Assembly (NCBI RefSeq): GCF_001522545.3
Contig: NC_031768.1
Coordinates: 112,576,626 to 112,640,625 of the forward strand
Direction: 5' to 3'
Length of the DNA: 64,000 nt
From: Parus major
Taxonomy: Eukaryota; Chordata; Aves; Passeriformes; Paridae
A program made the translations under genes and the position numbers. The first letter of the stretch is position 1; every line of letters starts with the position of its first letter. The notes beneath the pieces were generated by a model that saw nothing but the letters and a program-made list of their open reading frames with translations, was not told the DNA's origin and searched no databases. Below are positions 1 through 12,700 of the stretch, piece by piece.

Positions 1-1050
1 TTAAGAAGCAGCACCACTATAACTTCTACTTGCTAATCAGCAGCAATCTAAATTTCCTGGCAGCTGGAGCATCCTGAGGAGACTCCAGCATCCCAACGAA
101 GCACTTGGACTCAGCGTTCTCCGTGCACAGCGTAACTTTCTAATGGAGACAAATCTGTCCAGGCTCCTTCCCTCCAGGACAAAGAGCCAGCAAACAGAAC
201 CATAGTTGATTATTTTTTAAATTTCACATGCAGCATGGCTATGCCTATTCCTGTCATCTATCCCTAATCCCCCTCCAACCCCAGAATAACCCTTAAGCCA
301 ACACGATTACAAGCAACAAGGACCCACCCCTAAAATCCCAAAGCACGGCAAGTTCGACGTGGCCAGGTTTTTCCTGGCTGAAGAATCCCCATTTCCATCT
401 CACCAGGGGTGAAATTTCACAGCTTCCACACCAGGAATTGCTCCAGCAGCCCTTTTCCAAAGAAAGGCTCACATGCCGACTGCAACTCCTCCATGCCCAG
501 TTTTCCGGGCGGGGAACAGACAGGACGTGGGTGAGGGCTCCAAGAAAACAGCAATGAGACGATTTCCCCCCCTCTTTTTCCTGAATTACTCTTTTTTTGA
601 ATTAGTTTATTTACAAAGCATGAAGACAAAGTAACACCCTCTTACATTCACCTTTTTTTCACCCTCTCTGCTCAGCGCTCGCTGGAAATTTGGGGTCTTT
701 AACAGAGGCTTTGCTGGCGGGGAATGTCGCCAAGAGCCATCCATCCAGGACATCGCTGAGCATCCTCAGGGAGCTGGATGGGCACCGAGTGCTCCTCCGG
801 CTGGACCAGCAACCATAAATCAATCCCTCTTGGGATTCTGCTGCCTCAGGATTTTACAGCTCCGGACAACACCAGTGTGAAGCCCTGGAACCGCGGGACA
901 CTGCAGATGCCATCATTTCATACCGAAATGAAGCGTTCCCTGTAAAACAGGCAGGGCCTGAAGGGGGGAGAGCAGCGTCCAGATCCACCCCCGGACACTC
1001 TGGGGGTCTCAGAGAGCAGAGGGGGCACCCCGGGACCTCTCTCCGGGTGG
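1..1050. other. intergenic or intronic DNA, no gene recognised
   Basis: No reading frame here resembles a known protein and no splice-bounded exon stands out. If the CpG island just to the right is the 5' end of a leftward gene, this stretch would be its first intron. That is an inference from position only. Confidence 0.4.
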
Positions 1051-1760
1051 GTGCCCACCCTCGCCGGGAGCAGCCGCTCACATCCCCAACTTCGCTCGGG
1101 ATGCTGGCGGCCAGGTGAGGCACCACGGGCACACAGGGCAAAGAACACCTTTCGGGCGTGGAAAAGAAACACCCTTTGGGGCAAAGCAACGCGGCTCCGG
1201 AGCCCCTGCCGGGGGGTGCAGCCCTGCCCAGCTGTCCCGGCCGCAGCAGCTCAGCATCACCCCTCGCCAGGCGGGGGAAGCCCCCAGCCCACCCTGCCCG
1301 CCCCTTCCCTTTACCTGCTGCCGCTGGGAAATCCGCCGGGTTCCCGAGCCCCGGGAAGGGCGAGGCCGGCCCCGGCGGCAGGGCTGTGCCAGGGCCGGCA
1401 GGGAAGGGCGCAGGGAGGGCGCTGGCACGGCCGCAGCCCCGGCCCCGCAGCCCGGCTCGGCTCGGGAGCGGGGCGGGCGCTGGGCCGGGCGGCTCCGCCC
1501 CGGGCAGCGCGGGAGGAGCGCACGGACGAGAGCAGCAGCAGCAGGAGGAGGAGGAGAAGAAAAGGAAGCTGCAGCCAGCCGTGGGCAGCGCTGCTGTTTG
1601 GGGTGTCCCCCGGCTGCCAGCGAACCCCACAAGGGTTCGGGTTTGGGGGGCAAGGGAAAGGTCGGGGCAGCCCTGGGGAGGAGAGTGCTTGGCACTGTGC
1701 CAGGGGGGTTTGGGAATGCTGAGCCCCTAAAGGGCAGCGAGCAGCCGGGAATCACACAAT
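1050..1760 (-). promoter_or_regulatory. CpG island, candidate promoter and non-coding first exon of a leftward gene
   Basis: The block is very GC- and CpG-rich, with many GGGCGG-like boxes between about 1340 and 1520. Long open frames appear in several frames on both strands, as expected when stop codons are rare in GC-rich DNA. On the - strand a good splice donor (CAGCAG|GTAAAG, GT at 1314-1313) ends a possible untranslated exon of roughly 1315-1500. A divergent neighbour upstream of SERPINH1 would fit GDPD5, which is head-to-head with SERPINH1 in human. No GDPD5 protein sequence is present in this window, so the gene assignment is only a suggestion. Confidence 0.5.
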
Positions 1761-1880
1761 GGGTGAGGGGGGTAAGGGACCTTAAGGATCATGGCATTCC
1801 AACCTCCCTTTCCACCGTCCCAGGTTGTTGCAAGCCCCGTGCAGCCTGGCGCTGCACACTTCCAGGGACGGGGCAGGCTC
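1749..1880 (-). repeat. CR1 LINE 3'-end fragment
   Basis: Reading the - strand gives the CR1 3' tail: a 'cctgg..ggaagtg..aggctgc' stretch followed by the 'ggtcccttacc..cattgtgtgattc' end. It lies beside the CpG island and is degraded. Confidence 0.65.
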
Positions 1881-4033
1881 AGCTTGGGGTAGGAGGGATG
1901 TTTTGTGTTCCCACCGAGGTGGATAAAAAGGGTCAGGTGGGGGTTTGGGCTTTGCTGCCTCCTGATTTCTTCCCCAAATTTTGCAACTCACCCTTCATTG
2001 TTTGTACCCCCTTTATCACCTGCACCCGGTCCCACGTTAGATCCTGAACTCCCAAGCGTGCAGGTGGAGCTGATCTCCACACCCAGGCCAACCTGGTGTG
2101 GGGTCCCTGAGTTACAGCATTTTGGGGGAAGGACGAGTGTTCTGTTGGATCTACACCATGCTCAGGACTTGTTTCCCTCATGCTGCAGCAGCACAGGTTA
2201 TTTGGGACGAGAAGGATGCCCAGTTGTGCCCAGCACTGTGGCCAAAACTCAGCTGTGTCCTGGCTGTGAATCCTTTGCCCTTCTTGATGCAAGGTGACAA
2301 AACACTTGGCTGACAGCAATGGATTAATTTATTTTTTTTCCTGCAAATTGGCCATTTTTCCACTTTTTTTGGCCCAGCCCTGAAGTAGAGATTGATCCAA
2401 GCAGTGCAAAAGGAAGGGATGTGCTGTCAAAATAACAAGCAAGCACGAGCCAAATGCCAGACTCCTCTTTACTGAGGCAGACTAAGCTGAGAGGTCGCTG
2501 GCAATTGGCTCTTTTCCTAGGAGAAGCAGAAATAATCCTGCTGCACCCAGCAGTAGGGAATGACTGGGGGTGAAAAATCAGATTTTAGAATCTGATCCAA
2601 GCAACGAGCAGCACAGCAGAGGAGCTGTGGGGTTGAGGTTCAGGCAGCTGTCCTGGCAGCTCTTTGCCAAGTGCTTCTCCTTCCAGCACTGCTGACAGGA
2701 GACATTTCAGAATCACAAGCCTGAGAGCTGTGATTACCTTAAATCCTGATGAAATCTGTCCTGTGGGAGCATTTTATTTGCTGCCTGGTTGTGGGTCCAC
2801 GGCAGAGCTTTAGGATGTGTTTTCCTGCAGGCTTGGGAGTGGATGTGCAGGAGGGGACAGGACAGATGCAGATATTTCAAGGCACGTAACAAAGTCTGGT
2901 GCCTTTGCCAAACTTTAAACATCCTTGGTTTTGTGCCTAAGGATTGCCTTTTAACTTAGCAGAAAGAGTTCAGCCTTCCTTAAGATCAAGGGGAAAATAT
3001 TTTTTTCTGGCACCAAGAGGAAATACTTTTCAAACTCGTGAGGTTCCAGAAATCCTGCAGATGCTCTCAGCACCATCCAGTCAGTTCTTTACAGCATCCA
3101 TTTGCTGAGGAAAATGCCTCTGAAAAGACACAGAGTTTGCACATTTTCAGAATATTTCTGTGACTTGGCCGCTTGAATCCGACACAGGATCCTGCCAGGA
3201 TGCAGGGCTGGGGAAGGATTTGTACTCCAGCCACCCCAAGCAGCTGTGAGGACCACAAAGATGAGCAGAAGGACCATCTTTGTCCCCTGAAAGCAGCACT
3301 GTGGCTGCTAAGGGCCATGCAATGTCAAAGAAAAGTCACTGAAGGAAATTTACCATGAATTTCCATGCAGCCTCCAGGAAAACAGATGCAATTTTGGACA
3401 GAGAAGGTTGGTTTCAGATTTATAAGCTCCTTGTCCTGTGCTGAGAGCCTTGAATGCTCAAAGCTACTTTAAATATCTCCCTTTGGCATGGCAGGGATTT
3501 CTGCTGTGCTCATTCCTCACATTTCCAGCCAGCTTCATTTCCAAAGGATGCAGCTCTAAAGCCCTCCTGAAAACCCTCTGGACCCTGGGGATACTCCCTG
3601 TGTGTGATTCCCTTTTTAAGCTGCTCCTTTAGGACCTGGCTCAGCTCTAAACCAGGGCTGAGTTTTGGGATTTCATGCCACGTCCTGGAAGCGTTTTGTT
3701 ATGTGCTTATGGAAGGGAAAATTCCTCCAGAAGGGACATTTTTGTTTCCTGGCAGGGAAATACGAGGGCATCGAGGCAAAGTCTCAGAGCAGTCAGTGCT
3801 CTGGTGTTTGGTTGGGATGGATGGTGAGGGAGGTGATGCAGCTTCCTACAAGAGTGGGGATCAGGAGGAATGGGCTGATTAATCCTGAAACTCAGCACCA
3901 GCCTCCTCCAAGAAAAAATGCTGTTCCATCCCCTGTGGAGGCAGAAAAAAGCCTTTTTCCTCCTCCCAGGCTCACGGTGGGGAAGCTTTGCAGGAGAAAC
4001 ACTTTCCTGAGCAGTCCTGATGACCCAGACACA
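1881..4033. other. intergenic, nothing recognised
   Basis: This is AT/GC-mixed DNA with only short open frames that match nothing I know. No exon, RNA gene or clear repeat was seen. Confidence 0.4.
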
Positions 4034-4270
4034 GCCTTGGACACTGCCAGGGATCCAGGGACAGCCACAGCTGCTCTGGGCACCCTGTGCCAGGGCCTGC
4101 CCACCCTCCCAGGGAACAATTCCTGCCCAATATCCCATCCATCCCTGTCCTCTGGCCCTGGGAAGCCATTCCCTGTGTCCTGTCCCTCCACCCCACGTCC
4201 CTCTCCAGCTCTCCTGGAGCCACTTTAGGCACTGGAAGGGCTCTGAGATCTCCCTGGAGCTTTCTCAGAG
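4034..4270 (-). repeat. CR1 LINE 3' fragment (internal part, tail lost)
   Basis: On the - strand it begins with the CR1 segment 'ctccagggagatctcagag' and runs through 'gccagaggacagggatgg' to 'ggatccctggcagtgtcc'. It stops before the final microsatellite tail. Confidence 0.75.
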
Positions 4271-5847
4271 AAGTCAGAGCATGTTGGACGTTCCCTTTTC
4301 TGTGTTTGCTGCTGCACTCAGAGGCAGAACAAGGCAGGGTCTGGTGACAGCACAGCAGATTCCCCCATGGCTTTTTGGGGCAGAGCAAGGAACCCCTGCT
4401 CAGTTGCCACATCTGGGCAGTGGACACTGAGCGAGGCTGGGAGATTTCAACATCTCACAGATGAGGCAGAGAGGAAAGAAAAGGATGCAGAAAGCGAGGC
4501 TGGATTTACGGGGGGGTGTGGAGCAGAGCTGTGTCCGTGTCTCTGCCTGGGCAGAGGAGCTCTGGAGGCAAACCCTGGCTGTGGCTGCCCTGGAGCATCC
4601 GAGCAGCCTGGGCAGGGGAAGGAAGCATGGAACACACCATTGTTCTGCCAGCTCCACTTCTCAGGGAGTGCAGGGTGAACGGGAGGGAGCTCCGTGCTTT
4701 CCTGTGTTTGTGCTGCAAATACTTTCATTAAGGTCCTTCTTCCTACCTCTTTCTCCAAGGCTTTTGTGTCTCTAATAAGTGCGAGGAGGGTGTTGATTGG
4801 AAGTGTCCCCTCAGGAATAATTATTTTAACATAATAACATTTACAGGGAGGGCTTGCAGAGACACTTTCCTGTTACATCCTCTGTATTTCAACCTCTCCT
4901 TCACATTTTTTGCCTCCTCAGGCTGCTCCAACAAGCCCTTGCAAGGTCTCCATCCCTGCAGCAGAAGCCATGGTGAACTGGTGAGCCCTGAAGAGAATGC
5001 TGAGGGGTGAAAATGGGAATATTTGATGTTACCCAGCAACTGAAAATGAAGACATCTTTTGTCCACCAAGTCAGGAAACACTTTTTGCACAACAGCTGTG
5101 TTTGCCTGCTCTGGGGGAGTCAGCCATCAACCCCTTCCAGGAGATAAAAGGGATGTACATAAATAGGGGGAAGGTCACTGGCAGGGATTATTGGAGCAGG
5201 TAAATCAGGTCCCTGTCACCCTCAGCATCCCCTGATGACTGCACTGGAGTCTTGCAGTGTCAGGGAGGAAATAGGGGTGGCTCAGTCATAAAAATAACAG
5301 GTAAAGAAATATGAAATACATATAATAAATATAAAATGGAGAAGATCTGGAGGAGCCAGGAGCAGTTTTTGTGGTGATGGTGACCCACTGGCAAGGTGAG
5401 GAATGTCTGTCTCCATCAACATTTCTCAGGATGAAGAGCACCCTGTGCCCTCCCACCCCTCTGAAGCCCTAAAGGATGTTGCCCTGTATCGTTGTCTTGG
5501 GGCAAACATCTCCTGGACTGGCCCCACAGCCCTTCAAAGCAGTGGAGAAACATGGATCTACTCAGAGGGGAGCTGGGCAGTGTCCTGACAAGGACAGTCA
5601 CTGCCACAAAGAGTCCCCTGCTGAGCTGGTGGCAAGACTTAGTCCTGTGTCCCAAGCCTCTGGCCTTTTATTTGCTGGCAGTTTTTCCCACCTTAAATAC
5701 ACAACTGGAAGGAATGAAGCCATCCATAACCTCCAACTCCTGCTCTCAGTATCAAGTTTAGATAAACACAGGTCTCCTGTGGGGAAAAAAAAAAAAAAAA
5801 GTTAAAAAAAATCATGTTGGTGTGGCATTTCACAATACGGTTTATAT
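4271..5847. other. intergenic, nothing recognised apart from a poly-A tract
   Basis: No coding exon was recognised. A run of 16 A lies at 5785-5800, shortly before the CR1 piece. Confidence 0.4.
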
Positions 5848-5932
5848 GGTTTAGGGGCATGGTGGGATTTGGTCCAAGGTTAAACTTGATGATCTTGGAG
5901 ATCTTTTCCAGCCTTAGTGATTCCATGATTCC
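5848..5932 (+). repeat. CR1 LINE 3' terminus
   Basis: The sequence contains 'ggtttaggggcatggtggg' followed by 'aacttgatgatcttggagat' and 'cttttccagccttagtgattcc'. This is the classic CR1 end with remnants of its 8-bp tail repeats (gattccatgattcc). Confidence 0.85.
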
Positions 5933-8900
5933 AGATACATTGGGAGAACTTCAGGGCATGTAAGTAAAGCAATCTCTGAATTAATTGCTTTTATATTAAA
6001 CTTTCTTTAACAGCATTTTCCAGTGCAGTCCACTTAATAAACAAATGCAGCTGAAACAGCAAAGAAGGAAATATATTTGTCATTATGTGGTGCAAGACTT
6101 GCCTGCCCTGTGAGAAGGAGCTTTACCAAAAAGTGCTGCTGGTAACATCTGACCAGAAGAGTCAGAGAGGGTGAATGTGAAGGCCAAACCTTGCTTGCAT
6201 CAAAATCCCAGTGGGTTTTGCTGGGGGAGCTCCTGGAAAGCAAATCCCAGCGTTCTCCCAGGAGCTGCTTGCTGGCTGCCCTGTGCACACAGGGCTGCTT
6301 TGTTCCTCTGCTCCCTGCCCACCCAGCCCTCTTCTCCTCACCAACACATTAATCACAGCCTTTTGGCTGAGGCCTTTGTTCTGTGCCTGCGCAGGAAGGT
6401 CTGGGCTCATGGATCACATTCCTGGTGCCAGCAAGGGATGATCTTTATTGACAAACCCATCATCGATCTGGCTCCCTCCAGGAGGACTTTCACCTGCTCC
6501 AGCTCTGGCCACGTTATGGATTTGCAGGTGATGTTTGGATACAAACACAGGCTCACAGTCAAACCCTTCAGGGATGTGCTCTGCTCCAGTTAATATTAAA
6601 CACCTTTGGAGATATCTCTGCATTTCTCCAGGTTGGGAGGAACCTGCTGCATTCCTCTCATAGCTCCGTTGCAGGTACTGAAATAAAACCCCTGACCTGG
6701 ATCCCTGAACAAAGCCCCTGTTATTCAGCCAGGCCAGGGGGAGCATCAGTTTTCTAATCCTCTCCATCCCAGAGTTTTCTTGGATGGAGATGTGGAGTTT
6801 GACCCCAGTCACAGGGGATGAAAAACCCATCCCAGTCTCGGCTCAGCCTGCCTGGGATGGAGCGTGTGTGCCCACACACTGCTGAAATTAAACCCCCAGA
6901 GTTCAAAGCCTGTCTTAAAAACGTTATGTGAATCCATTTCCCTCTATTTCTAATAAAACAGCAGCAAATTTTCTTCCTGTTACAATGTAATGTTGTTCCA
7001 GCAGTTTGTATCAATTTCTACAAATTTAATCTGTAAATTGCTTTTTGATGGGTGAAGCACAGCACCTGCATTCAGCTTTCCAACCATCAGCAACTGTGCA
7101 CGAACACCCTTCTCTGTTAAAGCCAGAGTGGTATTTTGGGGTATATTTGGCCCAGGAGGGATTTTTTAAAAGATGAGTCCTCCTTGCACAATGCCAGTTT
7201 TTGGGTGAGCACCTCAGAATAGGATTCACAGATTGATGGAATATTCTGAGAGCATCCAGGACTGTTCCCAGCCTGTGGTCAGAGCAGGGCAGGGCAAAGC
7301 AGCACCAGAACATCCCACATTGCTGGGATGGGAGCGGGGGCTGCACCCCCAGCTGCAGGCACAAAAATCCATCCCCCCCTGTGTCTGGGGGATGGATTTT
7401 TCCAGCCTCAAAGATGGAAAGCACTTTGCCTTCGTCTGCTGGAGTATGAAATCCACCAGTGGCACTGGGGATGCTTTGTGCCAGCCCCAGTGGGAAGGAG
7501 GGAGCAGCATTCTTCACTCCAACCTGCTCATGCTGAGCTCCATGTAGGAGAGGTGAGGATTAACTTGGTCCTAGGAGAGTACAAGAACTTGTCCCCCACA
7601 CTGAGGGACGAGCAGGAGGGCAGGGTAAGCAAGGCCTAAATGTCCTGCCCTCCTTTCTCCAAATGAATCCAAACCACCTCCCAAGCCAGGCCTGGATCAC
7701 TCTGAACTTGTCAAGCCTCACACAAAAAATCCTTCATCCAGCCAGGTTTGGGAAAGCCCCCAAAATGCTCATTTGGTCCATTTCAGTTCAGCTCTTGGAT
7801 CCCAGGCCAGGGCTGTGCTGCCATCCAGGAGGCTCTCCCAGCCCAGAACCTGTTGGGCTCGTCTTGCTCCTGGCTCCCTGCTCACCCTGCCAGGAGCTGA
7901 TCCCAGGAGGAGATCAGGAGATCCTTTCAGCCAGGTGCATGGAGAGAGCAGAGAAACACTTCCAGCCTTTCCTCCTGGGGCCAGACCTGCCCTGGATTCT
8001 GCTGCCTTCACCTTGAGCTTCCTCTCCTCTTCCTGGCCTTGAAGGTTTCTCCCTGCTCCAAATCTCTGGAGTTTCTGATGCTGCAAATGCACCTCTTCAT
8101 CCTCCTGTAGCCAGCCCAGCCCAGAAGTAGCGTTTCCCACCCCAAAACCTCAGCTGGGGTCCAAGTCCACCCCAGAAATCACCTCGTTCTCCGACACCGT
8201 GAAGGGCCCAGCGCCAAGCCCCTCATCTCCAGCAGCACAGCAGAGGCAGAGCCAGGGAATCTCCACTCCTCGGGGCAGATTTCCCCTCCTGCTTTGTGGG
8301 GCTGGCCAGAGAGGCCTCCAGATGTTTGCTTTGACCCTGAGGTGACACCTGGGGTGGAAAGGTCACAAGCAAGACACTGGCAGTGTTTCCCCTCCGAGGC
8401 CAGCAGCCACCAGCAAGCTGTGCTGGGCACTGGGGCTGTAATGAGGAGAGCAAATATTATCCTCCATAGGTGTCACAAGCTGCTGCTGCTTTGAAATGCT
8501 GCGAGAAAAGCCTCCTTAAATAGCTGGGATTCCTCCCACCAGCACAGGGATGAGAGGAATAATATTTGGGAGAGGAACACACCCCAAATGATGGCGTCTG
8601 TGTGAGGGTGGGAAGCAGAGAGCAGCCGGCATCTCCTGGCCACAGATGGTTCCCATCAAGAGGAATTTTTTCTTGTTAATCCCAAAACAAGCTTGGGATG
8701 TATTTTTATTTCAGTGTTAAGAGGAGAAAAAAAGAAAGTTTGACATGACCTCCTGTTTTTCTGGCCTCACTCCCTGCTCAGCCTCTGCTCTGAGCAAGCA
8801 CAGAAAATTTAGCTCATGTTAAAGGCAGGGACTCTGAGAACAAAAAATCCTGGGGTGGTTCTTCCAGCTTTTCTTGACCTGGGAATTTATTCCATTCAAG

Positions 8901-11170
8901 CTGGAAATGGAGGTAAAAAGCCTGGGTGTGTATTTGAAGCATCCTGTGGTGTTCTCTGGGCTGTTCATCAAGGCACAGAGGACCTCCAGGTGCCTGTGGG
9001 GGTGTCAGCAAGGGTGTCCACTCTCCCCTTTCTATCTTAAACCTGCTTTGAGCACCAGGAATGGACTCCTGAGCCAATCCGCTCCCAAAGCCACCACATG
9101 AGCTCAGGAGCATTTCTAGCTCAAAAAAAACCCAGAATAGTGATAAAAATTGCAATCAGTGGGAGGACTGGGAATTAATTCTACCAAAAGACATCCCAAA
9201 ACCCTGCTTTGAGGACTTGCCTGGCATTCCTCCGTGGCCTCCCTGGCATGTTGGATGCCATAGCTCCACAAACTTCTCTGAGGGAGCTGCCAAGAGGAAC
9301 CCCTCAGCATGTCTCAGGAAGTTTCCAAGGACAGCCATGAGCTGGGGATGTGGCATCCCTCCCAAATAATCAGCTGTGTGCCATCTGAAAGGATTCACAT
9401 GGAAGCAGGGCCAGGAAATAACTTCTTCTCATGGAGTGACACTTCTGGTCTATGGTGGTGGCCTCTCATTGGGAATTTTCTTTCAGACAGAAGAACCTCC
9501 TGGGATATTTACACCCCCAGATGAGACTGGGCATCCCCCCCTCCTCTCTGGCAACTCCCTGGAGTGACTCAGGATGTGCAAACACTGACTCACCCCATCC
9601 TCCCAGGAGCACTGAACGTCCCACACGCTCCAAGACAGGGTGGTGGGAGAAGGGGAAGGCTCCATTCGGCCTCCCCTGTGCCCTGAGGGAGGGCTGCAGA
9701 TGCATCAGCAAGGTGGGGCAGTCAGGGCAGGCTGGGGCAGCCAAGGACCCTCTGGACAGGGATGTACAGAGATAAGGGGATCCTGGTGTGGCAGCTGCTG
9801 GCCAGTATGGGAAAAGTGGATTGGGAACTGTCCTCCAGGACATGTCCTTCTGGCTCAGGATTGGTTTAGGAAGAAGGATTTGAAAAGCTGAGGAATCGGG
9901 AAATCCAGGGTTGATGTCTTGGCAGCTGCAAAGTGTGGTGGCACTTGCAAAGTCAGCTTGGCTGCACAAATCCTGGACTTCATCAGGATGTGATTATTCC
10001 ATACAAGGATAAAAATAGGTGGTTTCTGCAGCAAACAGCGCCACTGAAAACGCTGCCAAGTTCCAGAGTCTGTGACCACCCACTGCAAATCATGCTGGAA
10101 AACTGGAGGAACCTGGACCTGCTCACCAGGGATGAGGTGGATGGTTCTTCTGGAGATCTGATATTTATATGGATATTCAGATACGTAATTGGTCATCCTA
10201 AAAATGCTGTTGTACATTGTGGGGGCAAAGCTCCCTGACCTGTTCTGTACATGAATCAGAGCACCACATTTGGCATTTCTCCTCGCTTCCCTGGGAAATT
10301 GTCGAGTCCAGCTCCTGTCCCTGCCCAGACCCCCCAACAACCCCACCCTGGGCGTCCCTGGCAGCGCTGTCCAAAGGCTCCCGGAGCTCTGGCAGCCTCG
10401 GGGCCGTGCCCATTCCCTGGGGAGCCTGGGCACTGCCAGCACCCTCTGGGGGAAGAGCCTTACCCTAAAACCCAACCTAAACCTCCCCTGGCACAGCTCC
10501 AGCCCTTCCCTGGGATCCTGTCAGACACCAGGGTCCTTTCCCTGCCCTTCCAAGGGGGCAGGATGGAGCTGGGACAGATCTCAGGGGACACCTGAGAAAG
10601 TGAGGGCTCCTGAGTGTTTTCCCTTCAGAGCAGAAGGGATGTGAGTTGTGACATCCCTGCCCATCACTGGCCATTAAAGATTACAGCCCAGCCAGGCCAG
10701 AAGGATTGTAGGAGTCAATCCCATTTAAGCCCTTCTATTTAAAGGAATAAACTACCCAGGGAAAAAGCAACCTAAGATTATAAGCACACAGGATTTCCTC
10801 AAATTCCAGCCATCAGCTCCAGATTCAGCCCAAGGGGTGGTTTGTTATTCCCCCAGAGCATGAATCCTGCACCCCAGCAAAGTTAAGTTTGGATTATACT
10901 GTGCAGCTCCATCACAGCCCCAAAAGCCATGCTCAAAGCTGGTTTAATGCTGCTTCCTCTCTGCCTAAATCATCTCCAGTATTTCTTGATTAAAAATAGT
11001 TTTTTAGGCAGGAGAGTTTTGGCTTTTTGCATAAGCAGGGGATGTTTCCTACAAAGGAAATGCTCAGGAGGATGTTCCTGTGCAGGAGAGTCTTTCAGAA
11101 AATTTAATGCTAAGCAGGGTGGGAATCAGAAATAAATGTTTTTCCTTTTTCTTGTTTTGGCTAGGAAAAG
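5933..11170. other. intergenic, nothing recognised apart from one long inverted repeat
   Basis: About 5.2 kb without a recognisable exon, RNA gene or CR1 copy. The only structure that stood out is the perfect 15-bp inverted repeat at 7363-7401, listed separately. Confidence 0.35.
7363..7401. repeat. perfect 15-bp inverted repeat
   Basis: The left arm AAAAATCCATCCCCC (7363-7377) is exactly complementary to the right arm GGGGGATGGATTTTT (7387-7401) across a 9-nt loop. I recognise no known element around it. Confidence 0.8.
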
Positions 11171-11171
11171 A

Positions 11172-11375
11172 ACTCAAAGACCACCCAGTGCCACCCCTGC
11201 CATGGCAGGGACACCTCCCCCTGTCCCAGGTTGCTCCAGGCCCCAGTGTCCAGCCTGGCCTTGGGCACTTCCAGGGATCCAGGGGCAGCCACAGCTGCTT
11301 GGGGCACCCTGTGCCAGGGCCTGCCCACCCTCACAAGGAGGAAATTCTTGCCAATATCCAATCTAAAATCTCTCC
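11172..11375 (-). repeat. CR1 LINE 3' fragment
   Basis: Read on the - strand, the copy runs from the interior ('gaggtgggcaggccctggca') through 'ggatccctggaagtgcccaa' and 'ccatggcaggggtggcactg' towards the tail. Confidence 0.8.
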
Positions 11376-12458
11376 CCTCAGTTTAAAATGTTGGATGTGG
11401 GTAAAGCAGACAAAGTCATCCTATGCTTTGTGCCCCACCAGCTAGGAATTGGGAAGTCATTTGGGATTTGATACCTGGCTTTGCTGTTTCTCCCTAAGCT
11501 GGGTGAAACTCCAAAGTAAGCTTAACTTACTTTAAAGCAGGACGATATAAAGCCTGGCCCTAAAGGGATCCCAAAGGAATGAGGGTTCCCTTCTGCCTCA
11601 GCACCACAGCAGGATGGGTGCAGTTGTTTTTTCCAGGCATAGCATGTGGGGCTGACTCATTCCTGGCAGGAATTTCCCTCTCACCCATCCCCTCCTGCCC
11701 CTCTCTCCACCTGCAGATCTCCCCCCAACAGCAACAAGGGGTGAGGGCAGCTTAAGATCAGCCAAGAAGCAGAAACCTTCCCTGAATCCCCGACATTTCA
11801 GCTGGCAGCAGCTGTGCAGGGATGTGTCCAAGAGGCTCCCACTCCCTCCCAGCTGTGTGTTTTGGGAAGCAGGGGAGGGGAGTTCTGGAATACTGGGAAG
11901 AGCTGCCCCATCACAAGGGTGTGGAGACTGGGCATCAAAGGAGAGACATCTCATGTGCTAATTGTCCCTGTGGTGGCCTCGAGGTGCAACCAGGGCTGGG
12001 CAGGGCACGTGAGGGAGCTCAGCCCTCCCAGGAAGCCTCAGATCAGCTGCATGTGCACGAACAGGTCCAGCAGGAGCCATCCAGGGATGACCACACAGCC
12101 AGGTAGCCCGTGATTCATGGGATAACCATCTGCTGAAGCTGCAATCACTCACTTCCCACCTCCAGTTCTCCTCCAGGCCAAGTGGCAAAGCCACAGGGGC
12201 AGAAGGTGCCTCTTGCCATGGCCACCAAGCATAGCCTGGTCCCACAGCCCACAGCAGCAGGAGCTGCCAGGGCTGGTGCTGCAGCAGCTGCTGCTGTGAC
12301 ACGAGACCTTAACTCAGCTCCACTGGATTTAGTAGGTGCAGGGCAGCCTTGGGGGCACACCTCAATTTCTCAAGGTACAGAACCTGGAATGAGATCTTGG
12401 AAAGCTGGAGATGGAAGGAAAGAGTCCAGAGGAGGACCTGATTTTCAGGAAAATAACA
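11376..12458. other. intergenic, nothing recognised
   Basis: Contains a small 8-bp inverted repeat (AAAGTAAG/CTTACTTT, 11513-11533) but no recognisable gene or repeat family. Confidence 0.35.
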
Positions 12459-12700
12459 GAGAATCATGGAATCACAGACTGGTTTGGGTTGTAAGGGACC
12501 TTAAAGCTCATCCAGTTTCACTCCCTGCCATGGGCAGGGACACCTTTTCCACCATCCCAAACCCTGTCCAGCCTGGCCTTGGACACTTCCAGGGATCCAG
12601 GGGCAGCCACAGCTGCTCTGGGCACCCTGTGCCAGGGCCTGCCCACCCTCACAGCCAAAAATTCCTTCCAAATATCCCATTGAAATCAACCCTCTTTTGG
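12459..12700 (-). repeat. CR1 LINE 3' end with tail
   Basis: The - strand ends in 'ggtcccttacaacccaaac' and 'gtctgtgattccatgattct', the diagnostic CR1 3' terminus. The copy extends inwards through 'ctggatccctggaagtgtcc'. Confidence 0.85.

Noticed and set aside
1051..2047. Long overlapping open frames on both strands, up to 310 codons
   Set aside because: They coincide with the CpG island, occur in most frames at once, encode Pro/Ala/Gly/Arg-rich low-complexity sequence and run into a CR1 fragment. No known protein was recognised.
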